From Anagrus nilaparvatae (lineage: Eukaryota > Arthropoda > Insecta > Hymenoptera > Mymaridae), in contig JAKSXM010000288.1 of assembly GCA_022575985.1 (NCBI GenBank), positions 6,165,501-6,229,500 on the forward strand: a stretch of DNA of 64,000 nt. Direction: 5' to 3'. A program made the translations under genes and the position numbers. The notes under the pieces were generated by a model. That model made no database searches. It was given only the letters and a program-made list of their open reading frames with translations, and was not told the DNA's origin. Of this stretch, positions 11,631 to 23,639 are shown one piece after another. Each line of letters opens with the position of its first letter. Position 1 is the stretch's first letter.

Positions 11631-13243
11631 ATGAATTTTTTGGCATGAAAATAAATTTTTGTTATTTATTTATTTTAAAATTAATCATCATTAATAATAA
11701 AAGATATTTAAAAAAATTAAATTTTTTAACAAAATAAATATACTTTTATAGTTTGAATAAAATTATTAAATTATAAGAATATTGAATTTTATATAAATTA
11801 GGATGAATATTATGATGCATATACTATATCTTATAAGAAGCTTTTCTTATTCATCTAAATTTAGTCTAAAACTCATTCTAATTAAACCCCTTAAAAAACC
11901 TTGTAAAAGGATAGTCTCCATTTAAGAAGTTGAATTATAAGTGGTTAGGGGCGAAAATAACTATAGTTGCTTAGAGTCACTCAAAGCAAAATTTAATAAA
12001 ACTTAAGAATCATTCAATCATATTTGAATAATTTTTTTTAAATTGCTAATTTTTTAGTTTTTAACCATTGGACATTTCTGATAGTAAGTCTTAGCATTAA
12101 ACAAAAGTCTGTAAAATTAATTTTAAGTGAGCTAATTCCATTTTCAACGTTAGCTCTAGGGCTATCATTTTTTTTATAAAAAATTCCTCCAATATTCAAA
12201 ATTTTTGTTACCTTTATGGCTATATTCAATTAATTTAAAAGTTATTGACCCACCCTTACTTAAATAACTCCTATTTAATTCTCATGCCATTTTTAACATA
12301 AGCAGTGAAAATTTTTAAGGTCCTATTTTTTTTAGCACACGAAACCCTTTCAAATCCATAACACAAGTAAAAAGTAGTGATACTTTAGAATACAAGTGTC
12401 AGACTGCTATTATAGATGCTAAAATACACGAAAAGAAAGTGAGAGTAAATTATCCAAGTTTTTGTAACAAGTCTATAAGTATAAACTTTTATCTTATTAC
12501 TTTATTTATTAATACTCAAGTATCTTGAAAAAAAAAATTAAATTATTTAATCTTTATTTCTACGTTATGTACGACGTGTGAATATATTTTAATTTTTAGA
12601 TACCGTAATATGTAAAATTATTTTATAATAATTACATAAACAAATAGTAAACTGCATTTAAGTGCATTATATAAAATAAGGTTATTAAACTTTTTTTTTA
12701 AATTTTTAATAGACGTAATTTTAAATAAGTAAGTCACTGTAATGTTTTTATGAAAGAGAATATTGTTTCGTCATTTATATATCTAATTAGTCCCATTGAT
12801 TTAGTAATATTTATAAATAATATTGTACAAATGAATGTTACTTGTTTCTTGTTAAATTATTTTTAAATAAAAAAATGTCAATTTTCGTGTTTTACTTTCG
12901 TAAGTTTTCTATTGTCTTAAATTATTTTGTTTTTTTATTGATTGATAAATTGCACTATTTATATTATCCGGCTATTTATTTATTTATTTTAAAAGAGTTT
13001 ATGTAATTATCGAGAAAATTAACGTACAATTTACCAAAACAATGGGATTTACAAATTTTAAGTTGTTTGCTAAAAAATTACGTTATAGGCTATTTATGTA
13101 GCAATTTTTTGGTTCTATACGCCCTTAACAAAACGTCCCTGTCGCCAAAGCTAATATTATACACTTGTATTTGTAATTCTAACTTGTAATTCTTTATAAA
13201 TCTAATATTATACAATTTTTTTAACGCGATTGTGTAATTTCTA
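11631..13243. other. AT-rich intergenic DNA, no gene seen
   Basis: No open frame with coding character, no RNA gene and no clear inverted repeat recognised. Confidence 0.4.
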
Positions 13244-13440
13244 AACTGAAAAAAATCCGCGTTGCTACAAGTAGATTTTTCTGCTAGCAACTAGACGAAT
13301 TATTTTTTCGTGTTTAAACGATGGAAAATGGAATGAAACATCAAGAAAATTAAAAAAAAAAAAATTCGCCATTTGCGACGAAAAATCGTATTTAATCCTT
13401 GGGTCTTCAAAAAAATTTCCCATCCATTTCAAAGACTAAG
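13244..13440. mobile_element. Degenerate CACTGAAAAAA-family MITE
   Basis: It starts AACTGAAAAAAATCCGCG after TA, then GCTACAAGTAG and GCTAGCAACTAG, matching the terminal layout of the family. The right end cannot be fixed with confidence. Confidence 0.45.
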
Positions 13441-14839
13441 GTGGTAATTAACATACGACGTGACCCATTTATTATTTTCTAGTAAAGTATATCATATTAT
13501 TACCATTTTTTTAGCTATAAGTATTGCAAGTATGCGTGATCATTGGCGAGAAAACCCATAAATGAGTGACAAGAAAAGACGTACTTTCTGACTGTTGTCA
13601 AGAAAAATTGTATTCTATTCTTGGCTACAAAAAATAATGCACAAAATTACAGTTTACCATTTGAAACGAAACGTCTAATCTGGAGTATTTTTTATTTTTC
13701 TAGCTATGGATCATAATATACTGTTCAAGCTTTCTATTAATTCAAGTCAAAATGTTACTGACCAATATTACTAATGGTTTACCAATAACTCTTTTCAAAA
13801 TGTTAAAATTCCAGTATCATATTCATAATAATAGTTCAGAAGTTGTAAGGTTCGTGTAAGGCTTAGGTAAATTTTTCGATGCTCTAATTTCCAATTTTTA
13901 GGTCCCGACCCTTAATAATTAGCCCTAATACCTATCCTACACAAACTTTAGAAAAAAAGTGCATACATCTAACATACAAATCTCTGATCTATAACAGGGA
14001 AGTAAAAAAAATTTGAATAATATTTTTCATAAATATAAAACAAAACAATAAATTTATGATAATCAACAATGATAAAAATAAAGATTTTTCATTAAAGATT
14101 ACATACAAAAAAAAAACAATACATAAATAATTAATTATTATTGAATATGTCTACTCTATGTAAATTGTATCTAATATAATTAGTACCACATACACCTATA
14201 GTATAATTTATATATTTGCGCGCCTACACGGAAATCACATATAAATTTATGAACTCTACGTATACGATGATAAATTTATTATAGGTTATGTATGTATTTT
14301 ATAATTACGATTTTAATAATAATTATGTAAATCTTTATAGTTTTTTACGTAATTATTTTTATTTTGATTTATTATTTATGCGTATATCACATGCTTGATT
14401 TTAAAGTAAAGATTATAATTCTAATCGATTTTAAGTTTCAGTATTTTCCGTCTTTGTCTTCACTTTTTTGTATTATTCAGGTGTTTAAATTAATGGTTTG
14501 TTTTAGGGGAATAGAATTAAAATTTATAACTCATTTATCTTTATTTTAAATTTAAATTTGCTTTTTTTTCTAAAAATTTTAATTATTATGTAATTTCTTT
14601 CGTGATTACATTAATTTGAAGAACATAACCCCAAATTAATTTTTTGGACTTTTGTATTTTTATCAGAATTTAATTAGCAATAATTAATCTGTTAGGTTAG
14701 GTTTTTATTTTAATGATTTTCAATATGTAAATAAGTTTTTTTTTTTTTAATTAATTCAAATTTGATGTTAAAAATTGAAATACTAAAATGAATAATATAA
14801 TTAAAAAATTTAATAATTAAAAATAAAAAATAGAAAAAT
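13441..14839. other. AT-rich intergenic DNA, no gene seen
   Basis: Nothing with coding character. The 61-codon plus-strand ORF at 14364-14549 has no similarity I recognise and the biased composition of chance ORFs here. Confidence 0.4.
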
Positions 14840-14883
14840 ATGAGTCGTAAAGTACATTGGTGTGACGATGAAGAAAATAAAAG
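14840..14883 (+). other. Weak candidate for a first coding exon (MSRKVHWCDDEENK)
   Basis: ATG at 14840 is followed by 14 further codons of balanced, non-repetitive composition and then a good donor (AG at 14882-14883 followed by GTATAAA). The exon would end in phase 2, and the Cep135-like exon at 28630 begins with a base that completes an AGA codon, so the two are phase-compatible. Against this, a phase match occurs by chance one time in three, the intron would be 13.7 kb, and a Cep135 should have several hundred more residues upstream. This is a pointer for transcript evidence only. Confidence 0.18.
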
Positions 14884-16007
14884 GTATAAAAATAATTTTT
14901 AAACAAATTTTATTTTCATATATTTTTTTAGGTTATGTTTATTAAAAATTATACAAATTAAAAGAATATTTTAATTAAAAGTTATAAATAAAAAAAATAA
15001 TTAAAAAAAAAAACATTTTACTAAACTTTAAAGCAATAAATTGTTATCGGTGAATACAATGCGATTTTATCAGATTTTCATTAAAAATGAGTAATAACAC
15101 CAATGCAAGGTTATGAAAAGGTGCAACAAACCTGAAGGACAATTTTTGAAGGTCATGCTTAAATTAAAAAATATTTGTGTTCAGTTAGGCAAATAACTTG
15201 TTTTAAAAAGAATTTAACAAAGTTTAATTTTCAAGATTTTTTAAGAAAACATTTTTGACCTTAATATGAGAGTTCGTCCTTTCAATGTTTTGTGCCTAAA
15301 GTTAAACATGTTAAATAATTTTTTTTCTTAATTTTTTAAAAGATTCGCTAATTGATTGAGTGTCATTATTGTGAACAAAACTTAACTTTTTATAAAAATT
15401 AAATTAAATTATTAACATAACTTCAAAAAAATGAGGGTTGAAACTAAAAGAAATTTTCTCATAAAACGTTTTTGAAAGATATTTTTATGCTCTTTTGTGA
15501 AAGTGAAAATTTTTGCTTTGATCAAAGCAAGTTGAATAAAATCAATTGAAATATTATAGTTATGTGAACAGCTCAGGTTCTATAATTATATTGTGCACTC
15601 TTTTGTGCCGTCAATTAATTATGTGCAAACTTATATATATTTACAAGCTAATTATTAATAGAATATGATAGATGATAAAATATTAAAAAACGAAGAAAAG
15701 AATTTAATAAAATTTTTGATGACCACTAATTACAAAAAGTTTCACATATATATAGAAGATTTAAAATCAGATTTATTTGCGTATTGAATTTTTATAGGGC
15801 TGCGAAAGTATGCTAAAATATCTGGGAATTCTTATTATTGTTAAAGGTTAGAAAATAGTACATTACGACATAAATGGTGAGAAAATTTATTGCCAATAGG
15901 GTTGTATATTATTTTTCTACGTCAGTGCTTTCTTGAAAAATCATCTCTAATAAGAGGTTCTCATCACAAATTAGGGGAGTTTGATTTACTTTTCTTACAC
16001 AAACCTA
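14884..16007. other. AT-rich DNA, no gene seen
   Basis: No coding segment or clear repeat recognised. Confidence 0.4.
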
Positions 16008-16340
16008 AACTGAAAAAAATTCACTTGTGGCAAGCGGAATTATGCTTATGACTAGTGGAATTTTTTATTTGCTAAAACGGTTGCAAATGACCTGAAATGT
16101 TAAAAAAATTAAAAAAAAAAAAAATTTGCTCATTTCGGTTATGCACAAATTGGTACCATGAGAAAAAAAACTTTTTAAAAAAGAAACAAAAAGTATTTAA
16201 AAAAATTTTTTTTAACGTTTAAAGCCATTTTCAATCGCTTGAGCAAGAAAAAAGATTCCGCTAGTCACAAGAGAAATTCCGCTAACCGCAAGCGGAATAT
16301 TTCATATTAATTCTTTCTTCGGCTAATGGATTTTTTTTAG
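16008..16340. mobile_element. CACTGAAAAAA-family MITE, long copy
   Basis: It starts AACTGAAAAAAATTCACTTGTGG after TA. Arms repeat GCTTATGACTAGTGGAA and CGCTAGTCACAAGAG plus TTGCAAATGACCTGAAA and its approximate complement near 16225. Several GCGGAAT motifs cluster near the right end, which finishes about GGATTTTTTTTAGCTTA. Non-coding. Confidence 0.65.
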
Positions 16341-16560
16341 CTTATGTTATGCAAGATGTGTATTCGCAAATTTAGGGTGTTGGACAAATTTTGTACGATC
16401 GAAACCTAGTTTTTCAAAATTAGTAACTCAAAAAACCCTTGTAGATCTTTTCTCAACTTGGTTGTCAAAAACGAACACAAAACTGTGATTTGACTGGACT
16501 AGGTTGATTCTACAAATGCCGTAAATGGGGGTCGTAACCGCTACCGCAATGCAATGCTCA

Positions 16561-16736
16561 GGCCCCATCTACAGAAGCCGAAAAAGGGGCGCAACCGCAA
16601 GCACAATTGCGGCTCAATGCGTAGAAGAATATTTTGTGTCTTTCGAGTTGCGTAGAAGACAAAAATGGTTTCTGCGCATTGCGTTGCGCTCACGCTTGCG
16701 GTGCGCCTCGAATTTACGGTTTCTGTAGATGGGGCC
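16561..16736. mobile_element. Tourist-like MITE (B), nested in A
   Basis: A 176-bp element with ends GGCCCCATCTACAGAAGCC / TTTCTGTAGATGGGGCC, TCA on both sides (16558-16560, 16737-16739). The interior carries the TGCGCATTGCGTTGCGC motif typical of the whole group. Confidence 0.88.
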
Positions 16737-16739
16737 TCA

Positions 16740-16872
16740 GGCCGAGTATACATAACCGCACCGCACGGCGCAGCCCAATGCTATTGGAATAAGAGTCACG
16801 TGACGCCGCAAGCGCATGCCTATATCAATAGCATTGGGCTGCGCCATGCGGTGCGGTTATGTAGACTCGGCC
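16740..16872. mobile_element. Tourist-like MITE (C), different internal sequence
   Basis: A 133-bp element with ends GGCCGAGTATACATAACCGC / GCGGTTATGTAGACTCGGCC, and TCA at 16737-16739 and 16873-16875. The left TCA is also the right duplication of element B, so the two stand head to tail sharing one 3-bp site. The interior (CCCAATGCTATTGG and its complement, with GTCACGTGAC in the loop) differs from the other members, so it is a second subfamily. Confidence 0.88.
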
Positions 16873-16938
16873 TCACAACACGATTTTGGTTTGTGCGCAT
16901 TGCGTTGCGGCTGCGCTTGTGGTTGCGTTCCCCATTTA

Positions 16939-17158
16939 GGCCCCATCTACAGAAGCCGTAAAAGGGGGTCGCAACCGCAAGCGTGAGCGCAACGCAATGC
17001 GCAGAAACCAATTTTAGCACCTGCGCAACTCTAAATACACAAAATCGCGCAAAATCTTCTTCTGCGCATTGCGTTGCGTTTGCGTTTGCAATGCGCAGAA
17101 GAAGATTTTGCGCGATTTTGCGCTCGCGACCCCTTTTACGGCTTTTGTAGATGGAGCC
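16939..17158. mobile_element. Tourist-like MITE (D), inserted in the right arm of A
   Basis: A 220-bp element with ends GGCCCCATCTACAGAAGCCG / CGGCTTTTGTAGATGGAGCC, TTA at 16936-16938 and 17159-17161. Its centre is a near-perfect hairpin with AATCTTCTTCTGCGCATTGC facing GCAATGCGCAGAAGAAGATT. Confidence 0.9.
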
Positions 17159-17182
17159 TTACGACGTTTGTAGAATCAGCCT

Positions 17183-17292
17183 ATGGCCCACCCTCTACAT
17201 AACTGCACAGCTCGGCGCAGCCCAATGCTATTAATAAATATAGGCTTTCGCTTGCAGCGTCACGTGACTCCTATATCAATAGCATTGGCACC
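17183..17292. mobile_element. Degenerate relative of element C
   Basis: It shares the C-type interior (ACATAACTGCACAG, GGCGCAGCCCAATGCTATT, GTCACGTGAC, ATATCAATAGCATTGG), but its right end is truncated where the next element begins. Confidence 0.75.
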
Positions 17293-17295
17293 TAA

Positions 17296-17442
17296 GGCCC
17301 CATCTACAAAAGCCGCAAAAGGGGGCGCAATTGCGGCGCAATGCGCAGAAAAAGATTTTGTGTATTTGGAGTTGCGCAGGAGCCAAAATTAGTTGTGCGC
17401 TTGCGGTTTCGACTCCCTTTTACGGCGTTTGTAGAATCAGCC
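17296..17442. mobile_element. Tourist-like MITE (F)
   Basis: A 147-bp element with ends GGCCCCATCTACAAAAGCCG / CGGCGTTTGTAGAATCAGCC, flanked by TAA at 17293-17295 and 17443-17445. Its left end is of the B/D type and its right end of the A type, so it may be a recombinant between subfamilies. Confidence 0.85.
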
Positions 17443-17445
17443 TAA

Positions 17446-17617
17446 GGTCCCAACTACAGAAGCCGTAAAACCTAGGCGCACCGCAAATGCAAGCGCAACG
17501 CAATGCACAGAAGAAGATTTTGTGTATTTGGAGTTGCGCATGAGCCAAAATTGGTTTCTGCGCATTGCGTTGCGCTCACGCTTGCGACCCCCTTTTACGG
17601 CTTCTGTAGATGGGGCC
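17446..17617. mobile_element. Tourist-like MITE (G), shares its TAA with F
   Basis: A 172-bp element with ends GGTCCCAACTACAGAAGCCG / CGGCTTCTGTAGATGGGGCC, with TAA at 17443-17445 (shared with F) and 17618-17620. A further end fragment (GCGGCTTTTTTAGATGGAGC, about 17639-17658) follows directly. Confidence 0.85.
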
Positions 17618-17659
17618 TAACAAAATGGGGTCCATTTTGCGGCTTTTTTAGATGGAGCT

Positions 17660-20600
17660 TAACCACGAAAATGCTCCATAAACCACAAGCGCCACTAAAA
17701 TCGCAAAAAATTTTCAGTTTAGGCAACTCATTTTTCATACTCAAAAAAAAAAAAATACAATCTTACCGGAAAAATTTTAAATTTGGGATTAAAAAATAAG
17801 TCATTTAAAAACTAAAATAACTATTTTACAATTATTTATTAAAATATCATGTAAAAAACACTCGAAAAAACAACACTAGTAAAATATATAATTAATACAG
17901 ACGTCTATTTAATTTCCTTACGTAATAGTATCTAACTGTAATAGTAACACGTTTTTACCAATATTCATAGAAATAAAAAAAACCCATGAATCTTTTTTTG
18001 ATTAAATAATAAACTTGTTTCTCATAAACTGTAACCTATTAATTAATTTTCATTTATTTGGTATTTAAAACGATTATCTAACTCCAGTTCATTGACATTA
18101 AAATATCTAATAATTTCATAATTTTTATTGTTTTTTGTTTTAAAAAAATTTAATGTATAAAAAAAATCAAAATATTTTTCTTTAAAAATCTGTATCTTCT
18201 TAAAACAATATGTTTTATTTATTATTATTATTTAAAAAAACAAGCATATACATTTGTTATATAACGGAAGCGCAGGCGATGATTTCAAAATCTAATATTT
18301 CATTTTTAGCGGATTACGATCATCGAATAAAAAATAAAATCTATTGTATATTTTTTGTTAACAAATCATGATTCTATTACTTAAAATCGACACCAATTCT
18401 GCATTACAAATTACGTATTAAAATAAAATGATATTAAAATTTTTTCTTAAAAGTTTTTTTCATAAATAAATAATATGCTCTTATATTATTTTATCTTTTT
18501 ATGATTGAATAATTGCATTGAAATTTTAATATAAAATATTTTGTATATAATTAATTTGTTATACTTTTAAAATTTATTTCTTGTTTTTTTTTTGTAATAA
18601 TAAGGAAGATATATTAGATTACGTTATTATTTTAAAGTGTTCGGTATAGTGTGAAGAATTTTTAATTAAATTGAGGTTTCTGTGTTATATAAAATATAAT
18701 TTTTTTTTTATTTATTTTATAAGTTTTCTTTTTTTAGTAAATAACTGTAGATTGAATAATAAGTAGTTTAGCTTTTATTTGTTCATTAATTATTTAATTC
18801 TATATGAGTGATTCTTTTTTGGTTTGGGGGTTTAGAGATATTTTGGAAGATTTTTGGGAATAATGTTGGATTTTTTAAGTTTTTCCGTGCTGAGGGTTGA
18901 CGTTTTTTGAGACAGACCAACAAAAAAATCAGAAAAAAAGATTATCATAGATTTTAGTTTACTAATTATCTTGATTTCGAGAAAAAGTTTATTTTTGTTT
19001 GCATATTTGAGGAGGCTAAACATTTACTTTGAATAAAATCTTTAGCGAATCTCACACGATAGGCTCATCTGATTTGCTTAAATTTTCACTCTTCTTGCAA
19101 AAAATGATTATTAAATAAAGTGTTTTATTTCATTTATTGCTCTAAAAAAACCCAGAGAAATTTTGTTTAGCAAAAAAAGTTTATTTGATAATTAGAAAAA
19201 CAGAGTATTTGAGGCCATAAAAAATAAGCCAAATTTAAAAAAAAGTATTATAGAACCAAGACCAAAAAATTTTACTAAAAATACTCTTATCATGGTTGCT
19301 GAGCTGGTTAAAAAAGTGTAAAGTTTTTCATGGCTACCCATTTTCCCTTATCTGACTTTAACGCCAGAGGGTGCAAAAATTAAATTTAAAATTTCCTATT
19401 AAAATTTTTCTAAATATTAACATTGACAGACTGATCCATATAAATAAATATTTTTTTAATATATAAATTAAAAAAAATTTTCCATTATTTAAAACAAACA
19501 TTATATTTTATGATAAAATAATTTTTAAACTTTAATAAAATGATTAATTCGCTTAAGATTTAAATAAAAATTCTAAGAATCACATTAATTATCATGCAAA
19601 AATATATACTTTATTGATAATAATAATAAATAAATTAAAAAAAAAAATTTTCCATACTTTTTAAAAAAAATTATTAGTCATTTTTTCAAGCTATTTTTTC
19701 TTTTGCTTATTCAACCGATGAAAAATTTTGTCGTTTTATAGAAAATTATGGGTTTTTATTGTTATGGTTTTGATAACGTGTTATTATGTCATTTTCTATT
19801 TTGTTTTGGAACAATTTTTATAATTTTTGTGGCTTTTTAAATGTTAATTTCAAAATTTGAAGGATAAAATTGTTACAAATATTCGCATTTTTCCCAAAAA
19901 TATGTTTTCCAAATTTATCAAAAAAGCCGGTAATTAAAAAAAGTTTCTAATAAAAAAAAACAGGATTAAAAAAATAAATAAATTCATGTTCTATAATAGC
20001 ACTAAGTATAAATTTATTTCAAAATGATTGATAAATATCAACAAAAAAATTTTCACTTACATTTTTCGTGACATTTTCCCAGCTAAATAATCAAAGAAAA
20101 CCAATCTTAAAAAATAAAACTTTTTATATATCACATGACAACAAAACTTCACTAAATAATAATAAATTCATATTAAAAAAAATTAATTTTGCAAAAAAAT
20201 TTAATATATTTCCTCCAAATATACATAATTAATAAAAAAAAGAGTCTCTGAACCAACTCGAGAGTCACAATACTATATTCTCACAGTTCGACTCCCGCGC
20301 AGTGACTGCCGTTAAAAGAGTTAGGATTAATTTTTTAGTATACTACAAAAAAAAAAAAAAGAGATTTGTTACTTAACCAAAAAAAAAAGTCATTTTATAG
20401 TAACAACTCTACACACTGAGTACAACACACCATGACTCTGAAAATTATATTCACTCTCTGACAAAACCGAACTCGAGAAGCGGAATACTAGTTTTATATT
20501 TTATTTTTTATAGGACCTTCACTTTCATGTGTGTTCTTGTTTTTTAAAGTATAAAGTAATGTTTCTTCTTTTTTAGCTTAAGTATTTTAAATATCTTGTA

Positions 20601-23279
20601 CTATAACACTATTGCTATTAATTTTTATTACGAGTGTTTTATGCAATTTTATTTAATAGGCTCATTTTTATTGATTAATTGTTTCAGTTTACAAATTGTT
20701 TATTTCCTATGAGAGTCAGGATAAAATTGAAAGTGAAACATATAAATTTAATTACTATAATTTTATAATCTACCTTGAAAGAAAACTAAAAATTTGCAAA
20801 ATTAGGGTTTTACCTAGGGACACTTTAATAATCTTACATAAAAAACTGTCCTTGGCACGCTTCTTATAAGTAAATTAAGATAAAAAAAAGTAAATACCAT
20901 AATTATTATTGCATAGCAGCTTATAAAAAATTGAGAAAAAAAATTTTTATTTTTAAATAATTCTTTTTTTATTTTACTGTAAAATATATAAAATGGAAAA
21001 ACTGTATTTTTTTATTATATCAATTTTCTGTTATAAATTTTTAATGCACATGTTTCATACCTAGATTCAAGTGACTGAATTCAAAAAATGAATAACGTAT
21101 TCGTAATTTCTTACATAATTGTCTAGCGGATTTTCTGTTGATTCACATACATATTTCATTTCAGTGATTTTTGTTACAAAATAGATGATTTTTTAATAAA
21201 TTTAATTGCTAATTATGAGTTATTTCATTTTTAAGCTGAAGATTCAATATTTTTTAAAAATTAGTCTGTATTATATTGCAAAAGGTTATTTTTTTTCAGA
21301 AAGTATGGGGAAGCATGAGGGACATTTTGGGTCTGATATTTTTGCAATATTCATAGACCTAGACAATATTTGACCTACAGTAGTTTTTTAAATCTTAGAT
21401 TTCAGCGTTCTTGATGTAAAAAATTCTCAAAATATCTTTAAGTTAGTGAAAAACGTCCTTTTATAGGTCTGATTTTTTAATATTCGCAAATTTTGAGAAT
21501 TTTTCACATGTAGGATCCCGAAATTTGGAATCATCGACCCAAAAAAGTACTGGAAGTCAAATCTTGTTATGATTTTCGAATGCTATAAAAAATCAACCCT
21601 AATAAGTTGTGTATTTTTCCAATTTAAAAGGGTCTGACTCATTTTCCATGCACGGAATCTTTTAATTCTTAATAAACAAAAAAACTACAAAAATAATCGG
21701 CTAAACCTCGTACTACGATTAGTGAAAGTAATAAAAACTCTAAAAAAAAATTTTTTTGTGCTAATTTAAGGATGTTTTAGAAAATTGTATGCCAAGAGCC
21801 CCGAAATTTACTCAAAAAACCTTTAGACACTGAAATGAATAGACCTTTTTCATCTTGTGAAAAAAAAGGGTTAACAGCGATTCGACTTGCAGCGATCTTG
21901 TTATTCAACAATCAAGTGTCTTAAAATTTTGGCCAGTAACCGCCTAAAAGACCCAAACCATTAAGTTCCTAAGAATCCTTTCTAAATAACAAAATATTTT
22001 AAAAAACTTACATTGTTACTTACACGTCCAATTATAAAATTTATAATAAATTTTTGTCGACCTTGTTGGACCAATAATAAATCTTTTTAATTGATAACTA
22101 TATTAATTCACTGTTTTGATACGTGGATATAATCTATATTTCTTTGAATTAACGTACCCAGTAGTTTGATATTCACCAAAACGAATTTTTTATAGAAATT
22201 TTGATTTTAAAATTTTGAAAAAATTGTGCAAAAATGGGTTATTTCAGCATTTTTAAGTATGACCAAGCTTCACTTTATATTCATATATAATCCATGGAAT
22301 CAGAATCTCAAAATAATTTGAAAAACCCCTGAATAACACGATTCATGTTACGTCATTACAAAACATCATACATAACTGCAATAAATAACTGGAAAAAAAA
22401 ATATTTATCTAAAAAGTGTAACGATCTTTTTAAATTTAAATAACGTTTTTTTTTCTTCGCTGTAATAATAAAATAAATCCGTTGATTCTAATCTATTTGA
22501 TGTTTACATACCATAAACAAACAATTAATGACATGTTTATATATGTCATTCAACCCTTTTTTTAAAAAAAAAATTAAATAAATACACTTTCTTTAACAGT
22601 ACAAAAAAATAATTAATTTGACAATGTCATATTATAAAATATTGAGACAGAGAAATCTTTTGACTCTGATTACGTAACGTCAACAAAATTATATTTAATA
22701 ACACATATAATTTATTTATGTTTAGAAAGGTCGTTGATGTATTAAAAGATGAAAATTTTTTTATTTATTTCATGATTATTATCATAATAATATACATTTT
22801 AATTTTTATTCACAATTTTCCTTTATCCCATAAATAGAGAATTTTTTTAAAGAAAAAAAAAAACAACTTAATAATTATAAGTAATTTATATTAAAATTAA
22901 AAAATTTATGTACTTTTTGAATAAAAAAAAAATCTGTTATTTATGTAAAAAAAAAAAGCTTTTAGTATTATGTTGAAATAAGATGATGATTTTCTTGCAT
23001 GCTGTATGATGTAATAAATTTTTTATTCTAATTGGGTGTTATATTGCACTTTCTTCGATTTTTTTTTAAATAAAGAAATTTATTATTTTCACATGTTTTA
23101 TAAGTTTAATTTATGTCTTTTTTAATTTATGGGTTATTATTCATTTTTTTTATGGGATTGTACAATATTATTAAAATGAGAATGGTCTGAATTTTAGAGA
23201 TTTATTCATTTTCCAGGTTAGATGTTAAAAATATTTTTTGGTCATGGTTTTCAGAATATAATTATTAATAAGAAACTTA
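17660..23279. other. Long AT-rich stretch, no gene seen
   Basis: I read both strands without finding a coding exon. Two patches are less AT-biased: 20230-20500 (with CGACTCCCGCGCAGTGACTG) and 21290-21960. Neither shows an ORF, a tRNA fold or a repeat I recognise. If the Cep135-like gene at 28.6 kb starts inside the window, its short 5' exons would have to be hidden here or further left. Confidence 0.4.
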
Positions 23280-23425
23280 TAACTAGTTAGTGTGTTAACA
23301 CAATCAACAAGCATGGAACATGTTGACTTATTATTTCCCTAATATTTATATGTCCTAGAGCCAAAATTATAATATGTCCCTAAATTGATATTATCCTAAG
23401 AGCCGCCATTCACTGGTAATTACTG
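23280..23425. repeat. AACATGTTCC dispersed repeat, inverted end fragment
   Basis: The order CTTATAACTAGTTAG, GTTAACACAATC and CATGGAACATGTT is the reverse of the right ends of the copies at 25.15 and 42.12 kb, followed by AT-rich sequence with the group's TCCCTAAATT motif. Confidence 0.5.
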
Positions 23426-23639
23426 TCGTTGTCTAAATGTCCATAAATAAAGAATGGCCCCAATCACAATTTACGTGCTATTTGGGCCATTTTTACTTTT
23501 CTGGCCACGGTTTCTAATTACCTCATTTCTGACAATTTAGCATAAGGGCGAAATATTCAGCTTGAGATACAATAGAATGAGGAAGACTATCCATTTTTAG
23601 CCGAAATCGCTATTTATTAAACAAGGGATAAAATATGGT

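Larger units (their letters stand above)
16502..17181. mobile_element. Outer Tourist-like MITE (A), interrupted by three others
   Basis: Ends GGTTGATTCTACAAATGCC and GTTTGTAGAATCAGCC are inverted copies. Removing the inner elements B, C and D restores a short hairpin whose arms GTAAATGGGGGTCG and GCGTTCCCCATTTACG pair. It therefore was the first to land and served as target for the others. The flanking duplication is not clean (only TA is shared). The overlapping ORFs of 66-98 codons in both strands are repeat artefacts. Confidence 0.8.

Noticed and set aside
16525..17020. Several overlapping ORFs of 66-98 codons on both strands
   Set aside because: They lie entirely in GC-rich palindromic MITEs, which are open in several frames on both strands by composition.
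20280..20320. AGTTCGACTCCCGC looks like a tRNA B box
   Set aside because: No matching T-stem, acceptor stem or A box at the right spacing; no cloverleaf can be drawn.
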